Position numbers and translations under genes: made by a program
Shown here: positions 34,646 through 47,886 of the stretch, piece by piece
How the letters are laid out: each line of letters starts with the position of its first letter
Numbering within the stretch: the stretch's first letter is position 1
NCBI GenBank assembly: GCA_018389105.1
Contig: JACATO010000095.1
Location: 1,361,501 to 1,425,500, forward strand
Source: Nautilus pompilius
Taxonomy: Eukaryota > Mollusca > Cephalopoda > Nautilida > Nautilidae
Direction of reading: 5' to 3'
DNA: 64,000 bases
The notes under the pieces: generated by a model
What the model saw: the letters and a program-made list of their open reading frames with translations, nothing else
What the model was told of the DNA's origin: nothing
Databases searched by the model: none

Positions 34646-37600
34646 CTTTAATGCAGCCTACAGACTCGTTTTACATTTACTGTAACAAATATACGCATGT
34701 GCAGTTGTAAACATTTTTATTTGTAATAAAAAGTTAAAAGTTAATTAACTTGAAATATTTATGCGAACACTAGAACGCTTAACTATATTGCTGGATATAA
34801 ACTATAAACTATATTTATACTTAAATTATAAATAAGCCTATTATTTCCCAAGAGATGATGAACTAAGAAACGGAGGTCAAACATCACGTGACGACTACAA
34901 AAGAGATGAACTGCGTAACCGAATTATGGGCACTAGTAACTTACGTTATTCCACAGCCAGCGTATAAATTACTTGAAACAGAAATAAACAAAACCGCATA
35001 CACAAAATAATAAACAGAATGCAGAAACTCTGCTGGCAACATGAAAAATCCAAGAACTGCTTGCTAGTGACCTACAATCGCAGCTATATGGCGGCTTTCA
35101 CGGCCAGAGACGTTTTCGCCTGCAGGTCCGCAGCGAATGTTTAACGGTGCGGAATAAATAGGACTCGCTCCTGGCAGTCTTTCTGCTTAACCGAAACCGT
35201 GCATATTACCAATCTTCCTGGTAAACTTCTGAACTTTTTGGGAAATATTAATGTCATCTGGATAATGAGTATTCCATGCCTGTGCTGACTACTCCTACTC
35301 GTATAGAAAGAAACAAGGATTCGTGAAGTTTGGCTTTAAAACCAGCCCTCACGTTGCTTTTAACTTGTGTAAGTACTGTTTATTACAATACTTAGCCCCA
35401 CCTTCATCCTCTACTGTTGTAGTTGTGGAACCATCATACGAGTGGTTCACATCAACACTTCTAAGGTATTTGCAAACAGAATTTAAATTTGCCATTTATA
35501 GAACCCGGTGTATTTATAGTTGTTTGAAAATAGGTCACGAACCAAACCTTAAGGTGCCTCGCTGGCAATTACCAAAACCTGTCTTCACACCTCTTTGAAA
35601 GTTGGTAAGCGGCTCTTTGAAGAAAAACAAAATTCAAATAGGTTTTGTTTAATTAACTTTGCTCGAAGACTCTCCCCCTAGAGGCTTAGAACAGTATTTT
35701 CTAATCTATTTCTTTTAATTATATTTTAAGGAGATGCAACTGTTTAAACTTTTAATGACTTGTATTTACGAGCTAAAAACCTTTGAAGAAAAACTAATGT
35801 AGCTATGTAGCCCGGCTGGAAGGATTTTAAAAGATGCAGACATTCTTCTGAAAACAAGGAATGTTTTAGGCATTTATAAATACGCCTCCTGAAAGAGAAC
35901 TCTCATAGGAGTGTGAGGTCAAGTCTCTACTACTAACGACAGACGGCGATGCGAAGTAGGTGGTCTACATCCGGGGAGCCCATCGTTTGAACGCATTTAA
36001 AATGGCAGCAGAACGAAAAGGAAGCCTTATTTCCACAAGAAACAAGAAGGAGAAACGAGCTTTATAATTAAAAGTCTACGCACAAATACAGAAATGTCTA
36101 TCGTAACACCGAGGAACGCAGACTGTCGCATTTGTACTGAAGTGATTGGCGCCCCAGAACCGTCAGGAAAGGGGATATTAAGACAGGCGAGTGATGATTA
36201 AAAAGGGAAGGGGAAAGAAATCATGTCTGGCGTGGATCGTCTGTCTCATCATGGCGACGAGCCTTTGCTCGACGATAATTGAGGTTAAAATCGCCGACTT
36301 TCCTTTATTACGACCTGTCCGGTCTGATATGTAACAACAAGCAATCACAATATTTAAAAACAAAACCGATAACAACCAAAAACCCAAAGTACAGGCGGCC
36401 AGCAAGAAACAGTCCACTCGACACACAGACAGCTCTCACCTCCCTCCGCCCGCTCTGTCTTTCTCGCAAACAACAATTACATTTTGAACTGATCACGTGA
36501 GGACAGATGGGAGGAGATGGCGAGATTAAATAGGCTTGTTTGTTTACACCGCATCCGGTTTGACGGCGGCTCTGGAGCCAAAGGAGCCGTCACGAGAGAC
36601 TCGCCGAAATGACGGTTCCTTTGCTACCGGTGTAGCGTGACAGTCAGTTCCGGCTGAAGTTGTCTCCGGCCGAACTCAAGCGCAGTTAAACTCACCCGTT
36701 AACCACCTGACAGTATTCAACCCTCACGGTGACTTAAGCTAAACTTTCATTTAAATTATTTATTTATCTGTTTGACTTATACACCTTTGTCGCCCCCCCC
36801 GAAGGCCGAGTCTAACAGGTGCTCGACTTCGACAACGTATCAGCTAGATCCTCACTTGAATTCCGTTCACTCAGTGGAAAGAAGATGAGTTATTTTTTAA
36901 AAAAAATAACGGGAACAAATCATCTAAATATTTCCTCTAAAGAAACGGTGCCATTTTTTTTAATGACTAGAAGATGAAAGAAATTAATTCTATCCCCCCC
37001 AAAAAAAACACGTGGGACTTCCCGTGATCCTCTCCCCTGATCGTGAAACTCTCTTTAAACATGTCGGAAACAGGACGAGTATTAATCAACATGGCTGATT
37101 AGACCAACAGTTTCCCCCGATATTTTCAACCCATTTTTTTTATTATGTCTGTGTACTCTATAAATCTCTTCTCTCCGTATTTTTCCTCCCATTAACTTCA
37201 ATGGTGATGTATGAATGTGAGCGGGCAGACTTTTAGCTTGGACGCGTCTCGATGCCAGGCCTCATGTTTGTGCAACAGTGGTCAGTACACAGAGCTGCAG
37301 TCAGTTTATAGAATCGGCGAATTAAATTACCTACTGACCCTTGTGTGTCACACACCAAATTTTTTACCTGATGTAAAGGTAATGGAACGATATCTACTCA
37401 GTCGCACATTGTAAAGGTACGCGAAGAAGGCCAACACATCTTTATGTATATATATTTAATGTGTTACATTTTATACGTTTTACCAGAAAATCAGATTACA
37501 TGTTTTTAGATAGAACAAGGATTATGACACGTTTAAAAATTATCCTCTTTGTAAATAAAAGAAAGTAAGTACAATTATTAGATTATGCAAATGTAAAATG

Positions 37601-38430
37601 TCTGTAGAGAAATTATTTTTTACCATTGTTTAAGGAAAACAACAGAAGACACACATGAAATATTAATGTTTGTATCTGCTGTTACCATAACTAGACTTCT
37701 TAATGCTGGCTTCCTGCAAACGTCTCGATTTTTCCAGATTTGATGCGTGATTTACAATTTACTTTACATGGAACCGAAGCTATTCGCCATTTTTCCTGAA
37801 ATGTGTTACTTGATTTATTAGCTAGATAATTTCGAGAAAATGTCATAACATGAAGCAGAATGAATTTTAGCTGCGTTTTTTTTTCTTTCTTTCTTTTCCA
37901 CGTCTTTCCAATATTTTTATATCTCAGTAGTTGTTAAGTGCATGCAGCTGATTGCAAATAAAAATGTGTACAGCTTTAAAATAGGAAGAAAATAGTAGGA
38001 AAAAAAAAGCTAATAGACTTTGGTCAATAAAAAACACCGACGGGGAGCCGTAAATAAAATTATTTATTTTATTCCATAAGGAAAAATACAATTTTGTAAT
38101 CGCTTAGCTATGTCGTCATTAATGTCAAGAGAATCTAGAGATATTGTAAGTTTCGATAGTTTTCAGCTCTTCTGTCAGGGAGACTAAAAACAACTGTACA
38201 CGCAACAGTTTGGTGGCGTTTGGGTGTTCGTCAGAGCGACGTATGATGGCGTTGGTGTGAGTTCTTACGTCACTGTTTTTAGTCTACAAGATGGCTGACT
38301 TCGAAGTATCGACACACAGATTATTTGGTTGTTTTATGCGCACATTTGACAATTTGTGTTTAGACATTTTAGAACTGAAACCAAATTAAAATTATCAGTA
38401 GAACATGATGGAATCTGTGTCGATGTTGTT
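34646..38430. other. Unique non-coding stretch, about 3.8 kb
   Basis: Mostly AT-rich, with a CpG-rich patch at 36,480-36,720. A 82-codon minus-strand frame at 36,178-36,426 starts with a hydrophobic Cys/Leu-rich segment that could be a membrane helix. It has no recognised family and no intron signals, so I do not call it. No element ends were found. Confidence 0.5.
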
Positions 38431-38640
38431 GTTTCTTTAAAATATACAGGGAAGATCGGAGCCAGTTGTTACAGGGGTAAGTTGTCAGAAACGTATAGAT
38501 GAGCTATAATCGACGCCATATGCGTCATTTTTCGATCATGGATCAAAGCATATGACGTCGATTATAGCTCATCTATACGTTTCTGACAACTTACCCCTGT
38601 AACAACTGACTCCGATCTTCCCTGTATATTTTAAAGAAAC
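38431..38640. repeat. Near-perfect 210-bp hairpin (93-bp arms)
   Basis: The left arm 38,431-38,523 and the right arm 38,548-38,640 are reverse complements with only two mismatches (a C/T change near each end of the arm). A 24-bp loop separates them. The loop itself holds TTCGATC and GATCAAA, which extend the fold. Inside each arm, TA followed by CAGGGAAGATCGGAG looks like the end of a TA-targeting miniature element, although the symmetry runs 14 bp further out. The arms also contain ACAGGGGTAAGTTGTCAG. If transcribed from either strand this would form one long double-stranded RNA hairpin. It may be a palindromic MITE or a young inverted duplication. Confidence 0.9.
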
Positions 38641-39464
38641 GAAAAAATTAAAAGGATATTTCAAAAAATGTGTCTAAGCAACCATCAATGCGAAAATCAT
38701 TCCGGTTCTTCAGAAACCGATTGGCAATAGAAATCAGCCCACAAGTAGCTGTGTTACTGCCCGTCACCGGAGTCCGGTTGAGTTCACAGACGGTGAATAG
38801 AAACCACAGTTAATGCACATGACAGGTACCGAGGACAGTTGGTGATTGATTGGCGGTATTTTTAATGGATATACGGAACTGTACACCATAGAGAACAGAG
38901 CAGTGACAGGAGGCGATCTTGGCCGGTTTACACTGGCGCCATTTTGTTTTAACGGACAGTAATAATGCTTGCACGATCCTATATAAGATGGGCAGTTGAT
39001 TCTTTCTGCAGAGGGAACTCGCAGTACTAATCCGGCATGTTCTGGAATCAGAGATCCAGATGTTGATATCTCTCCCGGCAAACCCACTCATCTTAATACA
39101 GCAGCTTGGGGATGTCCGCGCTAGAGAACGGAAACGCGATGACTAGATGGCGTTCACCGACGTCGTACAGCTGTTCTGGTTGCACAGAGTGGACGTACGT
39201 ACTAACTTCAGAGCGGAGACGGCGACCTATTCCACTCAAGAGGCTCGGCACTTCCCTCGACGATATCTTCCTGAAACCACACACAAAATACTGGCGGCCA
39301 TTTTCTACGTGATGTACTCGCCTTAATTCCATGTTGCACGATTTGCGCTGCTGAAAATTCTGAAGGAGAAAATAAACAGATTTAATTCCAGTAATCAGTT
39401 ATATACACTTCAGAAACAAAAGTACACGGTTAAAGTGTGATCCCTGATACAGTTTTATTTATAC
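38641..39464. other. Unique non-coding stretch
   Basis: About 820 bp. A CTCF-like word (GACTAGATGGCG) lies at 39,141-39,152. Overlapping frames on both strands at 38,764-39,332 are unrecognised. Confidence 0.45.
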
Positions 39465-39912
39465 ATGCGCGTGCGTGAGTATGTGTGTAAGTGTGTGTGT
39501 GTGTGGTGTGAGAGGAGAGTGAGTGTGTGTGTGTGTAAGTGTGTGGTGTCGTCTATGTGTGTATATGTGTGTAAGAGAAAGAGAGAGAAAGAGAGAGAGA
39601 GAGAGTGTGGTGTGTGTGTAAGTGTGTGGTGTGTTAATGTGTGTATATGTGTGTAAAGAAAGAGAGAGAAAGAGATGGAGAAAGAGTGTGTGTGTGTAAG
39701 TGTGTATATGTGTGTCGAGAGAAAGAGAGAGTGTGTGGGTGTGTAAGTGTGTGGTGTGTATGTGGTGTATATGTGTGTAAGTGTGTAAGAGAGAGAGTGT
39801 GTGTGTATGTTGAGGAGTGAGAGTGAGAGAGGGGGATAGAGAGAGTGTGTGTGTAAGTGTGTGATATGTCCGTGTGTAGTGTGTTTGTGTGTGTGTGTCT
39901 GTGTGTCTCTAT
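39465..39912. repeat. TG/AG minisatellite, unit about 61-82 bp (locus 1)
   Basis: This is a higher-order array, not a plain dinucleotide tract. The word GTATATGTGTGT recurs at 39,561, 39,643, 39,704 and 39,767 (spacings 82, 61 and 63 bp). Most copies are followed by AAGAGAAAGAGAGA and preceded by AAGTGTGTGGTGTG. The same composite unit makes up the locus at 55.4 kb. The 177-codon minus-strand frame across it is an artefact. Confidence 0.9.
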
Positions 39913-41406
39913 GTGTTAAACCTTCATTTTCCCCTGCTCCCTGGGGGATGGAAATATCGTAATCCATGAACCTATATTTTACATACATTTAATAATAATA
40001 ATAATTAAAAATTAGAAAATAGGTGAATTCATGTCTCTCAGTTTACAGCGAAAAACTAAAGAGAGAGAGCCAGTGTGCTGAAGTCTGGTAGCGCATGCGC
40101 TGGGCCTGACAAGTCTGCCTTGTCACTTTGTCTTCAGCGATGCTAGTGATGCAGTAATCGAATTAAGTTAGTAAAACAAAAAAAAATATTCAAAGTTTTG
40201 ATGCTGAATTCCAGCAAAATCAACAAAAGAAGAATCCCTGCTTTAGAAAAACACGGCATAAAACCCGAAAGGGTCGAAAGAAGGGAAGATGATGCTCGCC
40301 AGCAGTTGATGTGAGACAGAGAAGTAAACAGCGGCTAAGTTACGGCGGATCGTGCTCTTAACCTTCCACCTGGGGTAACGACTTTGGGCGAGGTCATTAG
40401 GGGTCCTGCTTTGTGGCTATTGTAGACGGAAAGTCCTCTACCCGAAAAGAGTGGGTGGAGGCGAGGGGCGGGGCGCTCTTTGCCTTTGGCCTGCCTGCCT
40501 GTCTGGGAAGGGTTAGGCGCGTCGAGACCGGTTTTCGGACTTGACGGTGCCGAGGCCTTTTTTCCCAAGACTGTTTTTTTGGCTGGGGAAGCGGTCACTC
40601 CCAACTCGAAGTTTCGGCTTCGGCGCCTCAACAGGGCCTTTTAGGCCTACACCAGGAGCTCGCTCCACACACGGCTGCGGCCTCCTCCCCGGAGATAAAC
40701 ACACATACACGGACTTTACACCTGCACCACACACACACAGAGGAAGAAAAAAGGTTATATCTGCTGTAGCTGGAATATAATAACATCTATCGTTGCTGTA
40801 TTTGGGAGGCAGAAAGAGTAAGGAGCATCAACTGTTGTTTGCTGAAACTTCCATAAAGGTTACGTTTGTACACATCACTGATGCTCTTTTTTTTCAGTTA
40901 ATTGAGCTGAGATTTGGCTGAAATCCAAGCATCCGACCACAAACAGCACTAAAGCCTCTTCTGAGTGACAGACAGACAGACAGACTCTTAAGCTGGGGTG
41001 AGACGCTCTGTTAAGGAGTCTATTTAATTTTGCTGGTGTCATTCTCACTTAGAGGGGAGTCTTTGGAAAATGTGCCCTGTTATTCTATAGAGTAAAACCA
41101 CAAAACAACCGCTACTTGTGACGTCACCGTAAAAAAAAAAAAGAAGAGAGACGCGAACAGCAATGACGGATTATCTTCTGGCAGCTTCGGCATTTCGCTC
41201 TTTCAATAATAAATTTTTATGTAATCTGTTTTCTACTTTCGGTTTTTTTTTTTCCATTGTCCTCGTTGCTGCTTTCTCTATAACTATTATTAGTTTGAAA
41301 ACGGATATAGATTGGACAAACAAAACTAGTCCACTTTAGTTAATGATTGATCTTATGGGAGACCTACTTCTTGAATGATATAGCGTCTTCTTGTTGAGGA
41401 TATGCG
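39913..41406. other. Unique non-coding stretch
   Basis: About 1.5 kb, with a GC-rich part at 40,330-40,700, a (GACA)n run at 40,970-40,985 and TGACGTCA near 41,119. Frames on both strands in the GC-rich part are unrecognised. Confidence 0.5.
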
Positions 41407-42647
41407 CAAATAATGAATAGTTTCGATGGAGAGAGGTACATAATACATACACAATACATTGGTACAGTAAATATACAAAAACAAAGATGAATACTTTGTA
41501 CAGTGCACTAGTGTTTGGCATGTGAGGGTTTAGCTTTATATTGAGCCTGACACCTTGTTTGTATGCTCCCTTACAGGTTATATACAAGCATGACTGTGGA
41601 CCGTTGTTCCAAATATTCTACAGCACTTTCCACAACGCATCCAAGATGTTTGGCTGCTGTTTGACTTCCTCAGTAGCCGTATAACTCCATGTAGCCTCAG
41701 TGGTGTTCATATCAAATCTCTGTACAGGCCGAGGCATCTTTGTGAGTGCTCTCTCAGCTTCCTCATTCCAGATAGTTGTGTTCTTTTTTACTCGAGATCG
41801 TTGTCATGTTGAAAGATGAATCCCCGTCCAATGAAATGTCTCCTTGAGGGAATGGTGCGATAGATGAGAACCTGCCTGTATCTGTCGGCAGTCAGTATAC
41901 CTTCGATTTCGTGCAAATCTCTTAGGCCCTTGGTTGACATGCAACCCCGTACTTGCACCGATCCACCTCCATGCATCATGTAACTGTTGCTCACCGACTG
42001 TCACATCTCTCCTCGGCCCACCTTCAAAGGCACCTCCTTCCAGATCTGGTCACCCTATTGTTCCATGTCTGCTGCCCATTCCACTCTTGCTGTTTGGTTT
42101 CTTCTATTCAGCAAAGATTTTCAAGCAGCTACACTTTCAGTGTATCTTGCTGTTCTTGAAAATAACGCTAAGAGCCGCACTTGCAGCTGGGTCATCCGCA
42201 AGATCTCATAAAAAAGAAAACCCTAAGGTACATAACATCACTCTTAGAAACTTTAAACTTTCCTTCCCTGCGCGTCCATCGTCAACAGCTTCCGTTTCGC
42301 GTATCTTCCCAAGATTCTCGCCTGCAGCTCCTTTCTTCCGAAACATGAATTCCAGCTGTAATCAGCCGCAAGGAGCAGTTTCCACCGGCCGAGACTTTGA
42401 TTTCTATACGCTTGTCGTGTGATATTTCCTCCGCAGAAACCATAGGATCACCGCACTACTAAGATATCCCTGCCTTATGGTCCTTCTGCAGCGGGAGCAC
42501 TTTAATGGCTCGTACGGCGACCATTCACAGAGAACTCGTAAATTTTACATGTGAAATGCGATTCTGTCACGTGTTGTTTGCATCATTTCAGGCCACAGTT
42601 TTTTTTTTTTTTTTCTCTTCCTGTTTCCGTAACTGTTTCTGATATTG
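41407..42647 (-). mobile_element. Tc1-like DNA transposon, copy 2 (degraded)
   Basis: Bounds come from alignment to copy 1. The left end is near CAAATAATGAATAG at 41,407. The right end, reverse complemented, reads CAATATCAGAAACAGTTACG and is followed by TA at 42,648-42,649. The length is about 1,241 bp. The transposase is on the minus strand and is the best preserved in the N-terminal and middle parts. The left boundary is uncertain by some tens of bases. Confidence 0.8.
41480..42443 (-). pseudogene. Tc1-like transposase remnant, copy 2
   Basis: It starts MVSAEEISHDKRIEIKV at 42,443. The middle carries MMHGGGSVQVRGCMSTKG, DLHEIEGILTADRYRQVL and FIGRGFIFQHDND, the typical Tc1 stretch up to the second catalytic Asp (QHDND). 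The C-terminal part is readable as WSYTATEEVKQQPN then DALWKVL, and near the end LNIKLNPHMPN. Several frame changes and stops break the gene. Known transposases of this family use a DD34E triad inside the nucleus to cut and paste the element; this copy cannot do so as it stands. Confidence 0.85.
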
Positions 42648-45600
42648 TACACGCACACAGCGCACGCCGAACGTTCGTGTTCCGGGCCCCAGAGTTCAGC
42701 AGCTACAAAAAAGGCCGAACACCGCTGGTGGCTCGCACGGTGAATTCGCCCGGTAAGAAAATGTTCCATTTTTACATCGACCGATACTATCGCTGTTGAT
42801 TACTTTTGCTGGCAGTATATATATTTTTTGCCATTAAATATTAACCGATCTTGAAAGTTAAAGTGTAGCGAAGTAAACGCCTGTTAATACTTAAATTAAA
42901 AACAAAAAAAAAAACAAACATTGCTGACTAAATTAAAGCTTTCCAATAAAAGATTTTAGACATTTTTGTTGTTCATTCAAAATGGACGCGACGACAGAAA
43001 ACTGCTACTTACTCGTACCTACCTCCTGCTTTTACGACACGTGCTGCTCGCGTCTCGCTCTTACTACAGATGACCACTGATAGGCTACGAGAAAAATGGA
43101 CCAGAAACCGTTTATAACCATCAGAGCTTTTGGAAAACTTTAAGTAATCCTTGTTGTGGAAAAAATGGAATGTGAGGATTTGGCAATCGACTAAATCTAA
43201 TCCAAGTGTAGGTGGAATCGTTCTCTCGTCATTGCCGCCTGAAACACTTTTCGCGATGTGGACCTTTGGGGACTGTCTGTCACATGGGAAATTCTTCACG
43301 ACCTCATCTACCTGTCAGACTTACAAAAAATATCTTGGCAGAACTCTAATAATATTCCCTGTTCTACGCAGAATGAACACATTCTATGGAAAATAAAAGC
43401 TATCGAGATACTTTTAGTGAAAGCTAGCTAAGAGCCTGTCCGGGGTGGGGACTTCGACAGATACGAAACCAGATATTATCTCAGTTATCCACTTTAAAAA
43501 AACACAAACAAAAAGCACTTTTTTTTTCTATTTTTTTGCAAGAAAGAAATTTGCGTTCTAATCCTGATTCTGTTTTTTTTTTTTTAAATATTAGAAAAAA
43601 AACAAAAAAACAGTTAAGTTTTCTATATTTCGCCAAGAACTATCTGCTTTGTGACTTTTATGTTTCGTTTAGAACATCACATACCGGTCTTCGATTAATT
43701 TTGAAAATAAAAACTTTTCTGGTTTAATGGGACCGACTCGACATTAAATCTCGAAGATATTTTAAATTTCATGCGTAGGTGAATTTTATAGTCTGGAATT
43801 TGAAATTGGTAAAGTAATATTCTAGATAAGTTAACGCATATTTGTACTTTTAAAATATTTTATTAAATCTTTTAAATGTATACTAAGTTTTATTGAAGAT
43901 AAATTATATGCAATGTTTTCAAACTGGTGTAAGAATGGCGACTAATTTGGTTTTGTACTGACTCCTTACAAACCATCTGAGGCGGAACTGAATTTATAGC
44001 AGGTGGTAGAGACGCTGCCCACTCTAAGTCCATAAAAACAATTCTACAAACCAACTCTCGTAGACCTTTTGTTTACCAGCTGATTTTTGTTGCGAAAACA
44101 AACAACTAAATATTAAAGAAAAAATCTAATTATAGAGGCTGTAACATCGAAAAAAGCGCATTAGTTAAGTGAATTTGTTAGTTTAACGAGACGATCTGTT
44201 GCTTAGACTATGGCGAACCCAGTCCGTAAATTCTGCAGTAGTGGAGTTGCTTAAAGCCGGCTTCCGGCCTAACGCGGGCTGACCGCAAGAAATATATTAT
44301 CCTCTGGTTTTCATCTCGTCTCTCAGCCAGAAACTTATGGCCGACCGTCTGCACTATTACCAGCCAAATTGGGGCACGGCTGTAGTCGCGTCATGGCTGC
44401 ACGTTGTTTACTCTTTCATTCATATCTTTACGGTCTGCTTTATGGTAACAGGTGAGCGGTCGGCATAAATAAATTAGTTATTACAATTTACGGCAGCATA
44501 CAGTGCACGACAACTGGAATGGTTTATGGCACGTCACCGGAGAACGGCTGGACGGGTAAGTTTGATTGCTGTTTCTTTTTCAGATACTTGGTGACGCGCC
44601 AATCTCCGGGTACTCGTCTACAGATGTGCGACACCGCCCCAGACGAGAGTTCATCGAATCACGTTCTTGGATGCAAGTCGTCATTCCAGCCATCTCCGAT
44701 TTATTTCCTTCCAAAACTTAATCCTGAAATCGATGACAAGTAGATTAGATTCGTCGCTATTTGCGTTCACCAAAAAGGAGACGCCGCCAAGCGTTTGAAA
44801 CGGAGGTTACTAAATCGCATTGGCAGTCGATGCTCTGAGACTTGAAGGTCGGGGCGTTAATGGAATCTGATAGTTAATTAGTCTGCAGGCCTCGGAGCCG
44901 AGAACGGTGAGGACTTGGTGGGGATGGCCGGATCCTTCCGACACGGGGTTGTAGATGCTGAAGTATCACTGCCGAACAAACCTCCCTCTGGTGCTTTATT
45001 GCATTTTTGAGATGTGGGAGGAAAAAGACGCGGCCGCCTGATGAAGAAGTGCTATTAAAGAGGTACCAGCGCCGTTCAAAATACCACACAAATTTGATTG
45101 AACTGTAACTTACAGGTAAACGTTTACTATTGAGAAAAGCGCGCATTACTGGAGTGATAAGATTATTTGACGCCATCTAAGGTCACGTGTCAGATAAGGC
45201 GCAGTAATATCGCGTAGGGTTAAAGCAGCTCCACGACAACCGAACGGCGTAGACTGGGATCTTACGTGGTAGCGCATTGTTCTTATGGTTAAAAGCACCT
45301 TGGTACGAAACTTGCCCGTACATTTTTTACTGTAACATTGTAGGACTACATTTCACGGCGTAAAACTATTTCCTATTTTGACCGTGCTTTGTTCGATTCT
45401 TTCTGTTTTTCGTGATCTGTGTACAGAGAAATAAATATCCAGTTTACACCACTGGCTTCTTGATTCGGGCAGAGTGCAGCAGTTCACAGGGCGGTGACGT
45501 CGTCACGGTTCAGCTACGCGTAGGTATAGAGTTAACCGGGTTTGGCCGCTCGTGACAGAAGAGAACCAGCGGTTGGCGTTGACAGAGCGACGTCCGATCC

Positions 45601-46415
45601 CCACGTGATCGTGAGAACCCTTTCAGCGGCAAAGACACCTGGTTCGCGCAGGTAAAAACACGTCGCCGCCTCCGGATCTAAGCAGAGCCTGCTACCTTAG
45701 GTGTTTCATTGTTCCTTCCTCTCACGCGCGTGCTATAAAACAGAAACATCTACCAGCTGACGTGAGGGGGTGGGGGCACGCGCCAGTTGAAGACGTTGCC
45801 CCCGTCTCAGTTCCCCGAGGGGGCGGGTCCCTACTAGAACCCTGGGAGGAAACTAGAGAGCCCGGCGAACACCCAAGACACCACCCACTGATGAAGGTGC
45901 CTTGAGTTACAGCATTTAGCTCAAAACAAACATTTTAATTAATGTTAGCTTTTTGCTGGATCACGAATCAGATTTATGCGTTTATTTTATTTCTGTATAA
46001 GTTCTGTTCGTATTCAACTTGATGACCAATAAATTAATTCTGTGACATTCGCTTGAATCACCGCCGTTGCAAATTCGACCAATAATGTTGCGTTGTCGGT
46101 AAATCTATTTGTGACGTCATTAGCTGGTCACGCCTCATATTCGTCATTTTCGGATAATGTTGCTATTACTTCTGTTTGCGGCAACACTAAATATGACTAC
46201 CTTCGTCAATGACTGCCGGAAAACAAAACACCAACCAATAAAGCAATGAGGAAATGAAGATGAAGCTAAAGGGAAGCTGACTGCTGTAAAGTAACATCCT
46301 CTTATCTCATACTGTATCAACTTTAAATCTATTTTAGTGAAAAAGCATCGCTACAATAAAGAATAACGAATCCTAATTGTTCAATGAGTAACGAGATGGA
46401 TGGATTTATATCACT
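42648..46415. other. Unique non-coding stretch, about 3.8 kb
   Basis: AT-rich, with T runs near 43,520 and 43,575. TGACGTCGTCA near 45,495 and TGACGTCA near 46,112. A faint A-box-like GTGGTAGCGCATTG near 45,267 could be a SINE scrap, but no B box follows. No gene was recognised. Confidence 0.5.
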
Positions 46416-46427
46416 ATATTATTATTA

Positions 46428-46509
<82 letters not shown>

Positions 46510-46510
46510 T
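46416..46510. repeat. (TTA)n microsatellite
   Basis: About 90 bp of TTA triplets with one frame slip near the start. Confidence 0.96.
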
Positions 46511-46605
46511 AAGGTACCAGAATTTCTTTTTAACCTTTAGAGATGACGTCGGTCAGATTCTATTTCGATAAACACGACAATATTTGATTTCTTTCCAGTC
46601 TTTGA

Positions 46606-47400
46606 TTGATGCCACATCTCATCGTGTTCGGACGGCGTGTAGCACTGAAACCTTCTGAATATGGTAGAGCGAGAAAGTCTCTTTATCCGTTACTTAATAT
46701 TCTTATTTGCAACGCCAGTGCTTCCGATTACAACTGGCACTGGCCTTGTATTTACAGCGTGATGCACTTCTGCAGCATTTTTAGTCCCTTGTTTGTTCTC
46801 AGTCCTGTAATCGCTGGTAATGGCAATATATCGACGAGATGACACCTTTTCTTCTTCTATTCTTTAAAATTATGTCAGGCTTATTCGCAGCTGTCTTTCT
46901 ACCGCTATTCACCTGTATATCCCATATTGATGTCACAATCTTATTCCCGATATAACTTTGGGGGACTGATCGATGATCATACCAGCCACTGGCTGCACTG
47001 ATTTAATAGCGTTTTTAAATTGTCAAATGGATGTAGTTGGCCATATTATTATGCCTTTCAAGGTAATCAGTTGGTGCCATCATTCAGCAAGATGATGCTG
47101 TGTTAAATTGTTTCTGGGCATTCAGGATGCTTTCTGCAATTCTGATGAGCACTTTTCTTAAGGACCTTATTTATTCTCGTAGCATTTGGTGGTGGCTGCC
47201 TGGTTTTGTGCAGCTATTAAGTGGTTCCGTCTCACCCTCGAGGTCTACATTAGCCAACCAGCTGCAGCTTTGTCCTATACTGGCGCTGTCCATTTTATCC
47301 TTCTCGTGTACTGGCCACGCGTCATCTTCGCTTCCCGTGTAATTTCAGGTCTCCCATATAACACTGAGTGGTCCACGTTTTCGGTATTTCTGCCGGTCTT
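46606..47400 (-). mobile_element. LINE (non-LTR retrotransposon) 3' ORF2 fragment, degraded
   Basis: Minus-strand translation gives pieces in the order of the post-reverse-transcriptase tail of a common animal LINE ORF2 type. First comes a MTRGQYTRRIKW-like piece with AAQNQA. Next is a Cys/His-rich part, and then MMAPTDYLERHNNMANYIHL. A WYDHRSVPQSYIGNKIVTS piece leads into IWDIQVNSGRKTAANKPDII, and a final piece reads VPVVIGSTGVANKNIK. From memory, family members read APTDYLERHNNVAKYIH and VPVVIGALG at these points. At least four frame changes and several stops separate the pieces. Only the last 0.7-0.8 kb remains; the 5' part is missing, as is usual for LINE insertions. Confidence 0.75.
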
Positions 47401-47701
47401 CGTCCGTAATCACTGTCATTCAGCTCAACTCCTAGAGGTGTAAGTGACACGCGTAAGGCCAGCGGTGAAAGAAGATAAGCTACTCTCGACACAAACGCAA
47501 AAAAATTACATTGCAATATTCCCTTTTTTTTAAAAAAAAATGCAACTCCATTAGTCGTTGCCACTCCTTATTCGTGCTCTAAAATCATCCTTGCTTGCCG
47601 TTTTGACAAAATGTCGGATGGATTAGGCCAGCCGGGATCTAGACACACCACCTTTTCGGAATCGATCCACGCCATTCTCAGGTTTCATTTTACTCTCTCT
47701 A
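47401..47701. other. Unique non-coding stretch
   Basis: About 300 bp between the LINE fragment and the TTA array, with nothing recognised. A decayed extension of the LINE cannot be excluded. Confidence 0.4.
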
Positions 47702-47767
47702 CTTATTATTATTATTATTATTATTTATTATTATTATTATATTATTATTATTATTATTATTATTATA

Positions 47768-47806
<39 letters not shown>

Positions 47807-47809
47807 TTA

Positions 47810-47886
<77 letters not shown>
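47702..47886. repeat. (TTA)n microsatellite
   Basis: About 185 bp of TTA triplets with ATATAT and TTTA interruptions. The tyrosine-rich open frame across it is a repeat translation. Confidence 0.96.

Noticed and set aside
36178-36426. Short minus-strand frame with a hydrophobic Cys/Leu-rich start
   Set aside because: It might look like a small membrane protein, but it has no family resemblance and a second long frame overlaps it on the same strand.
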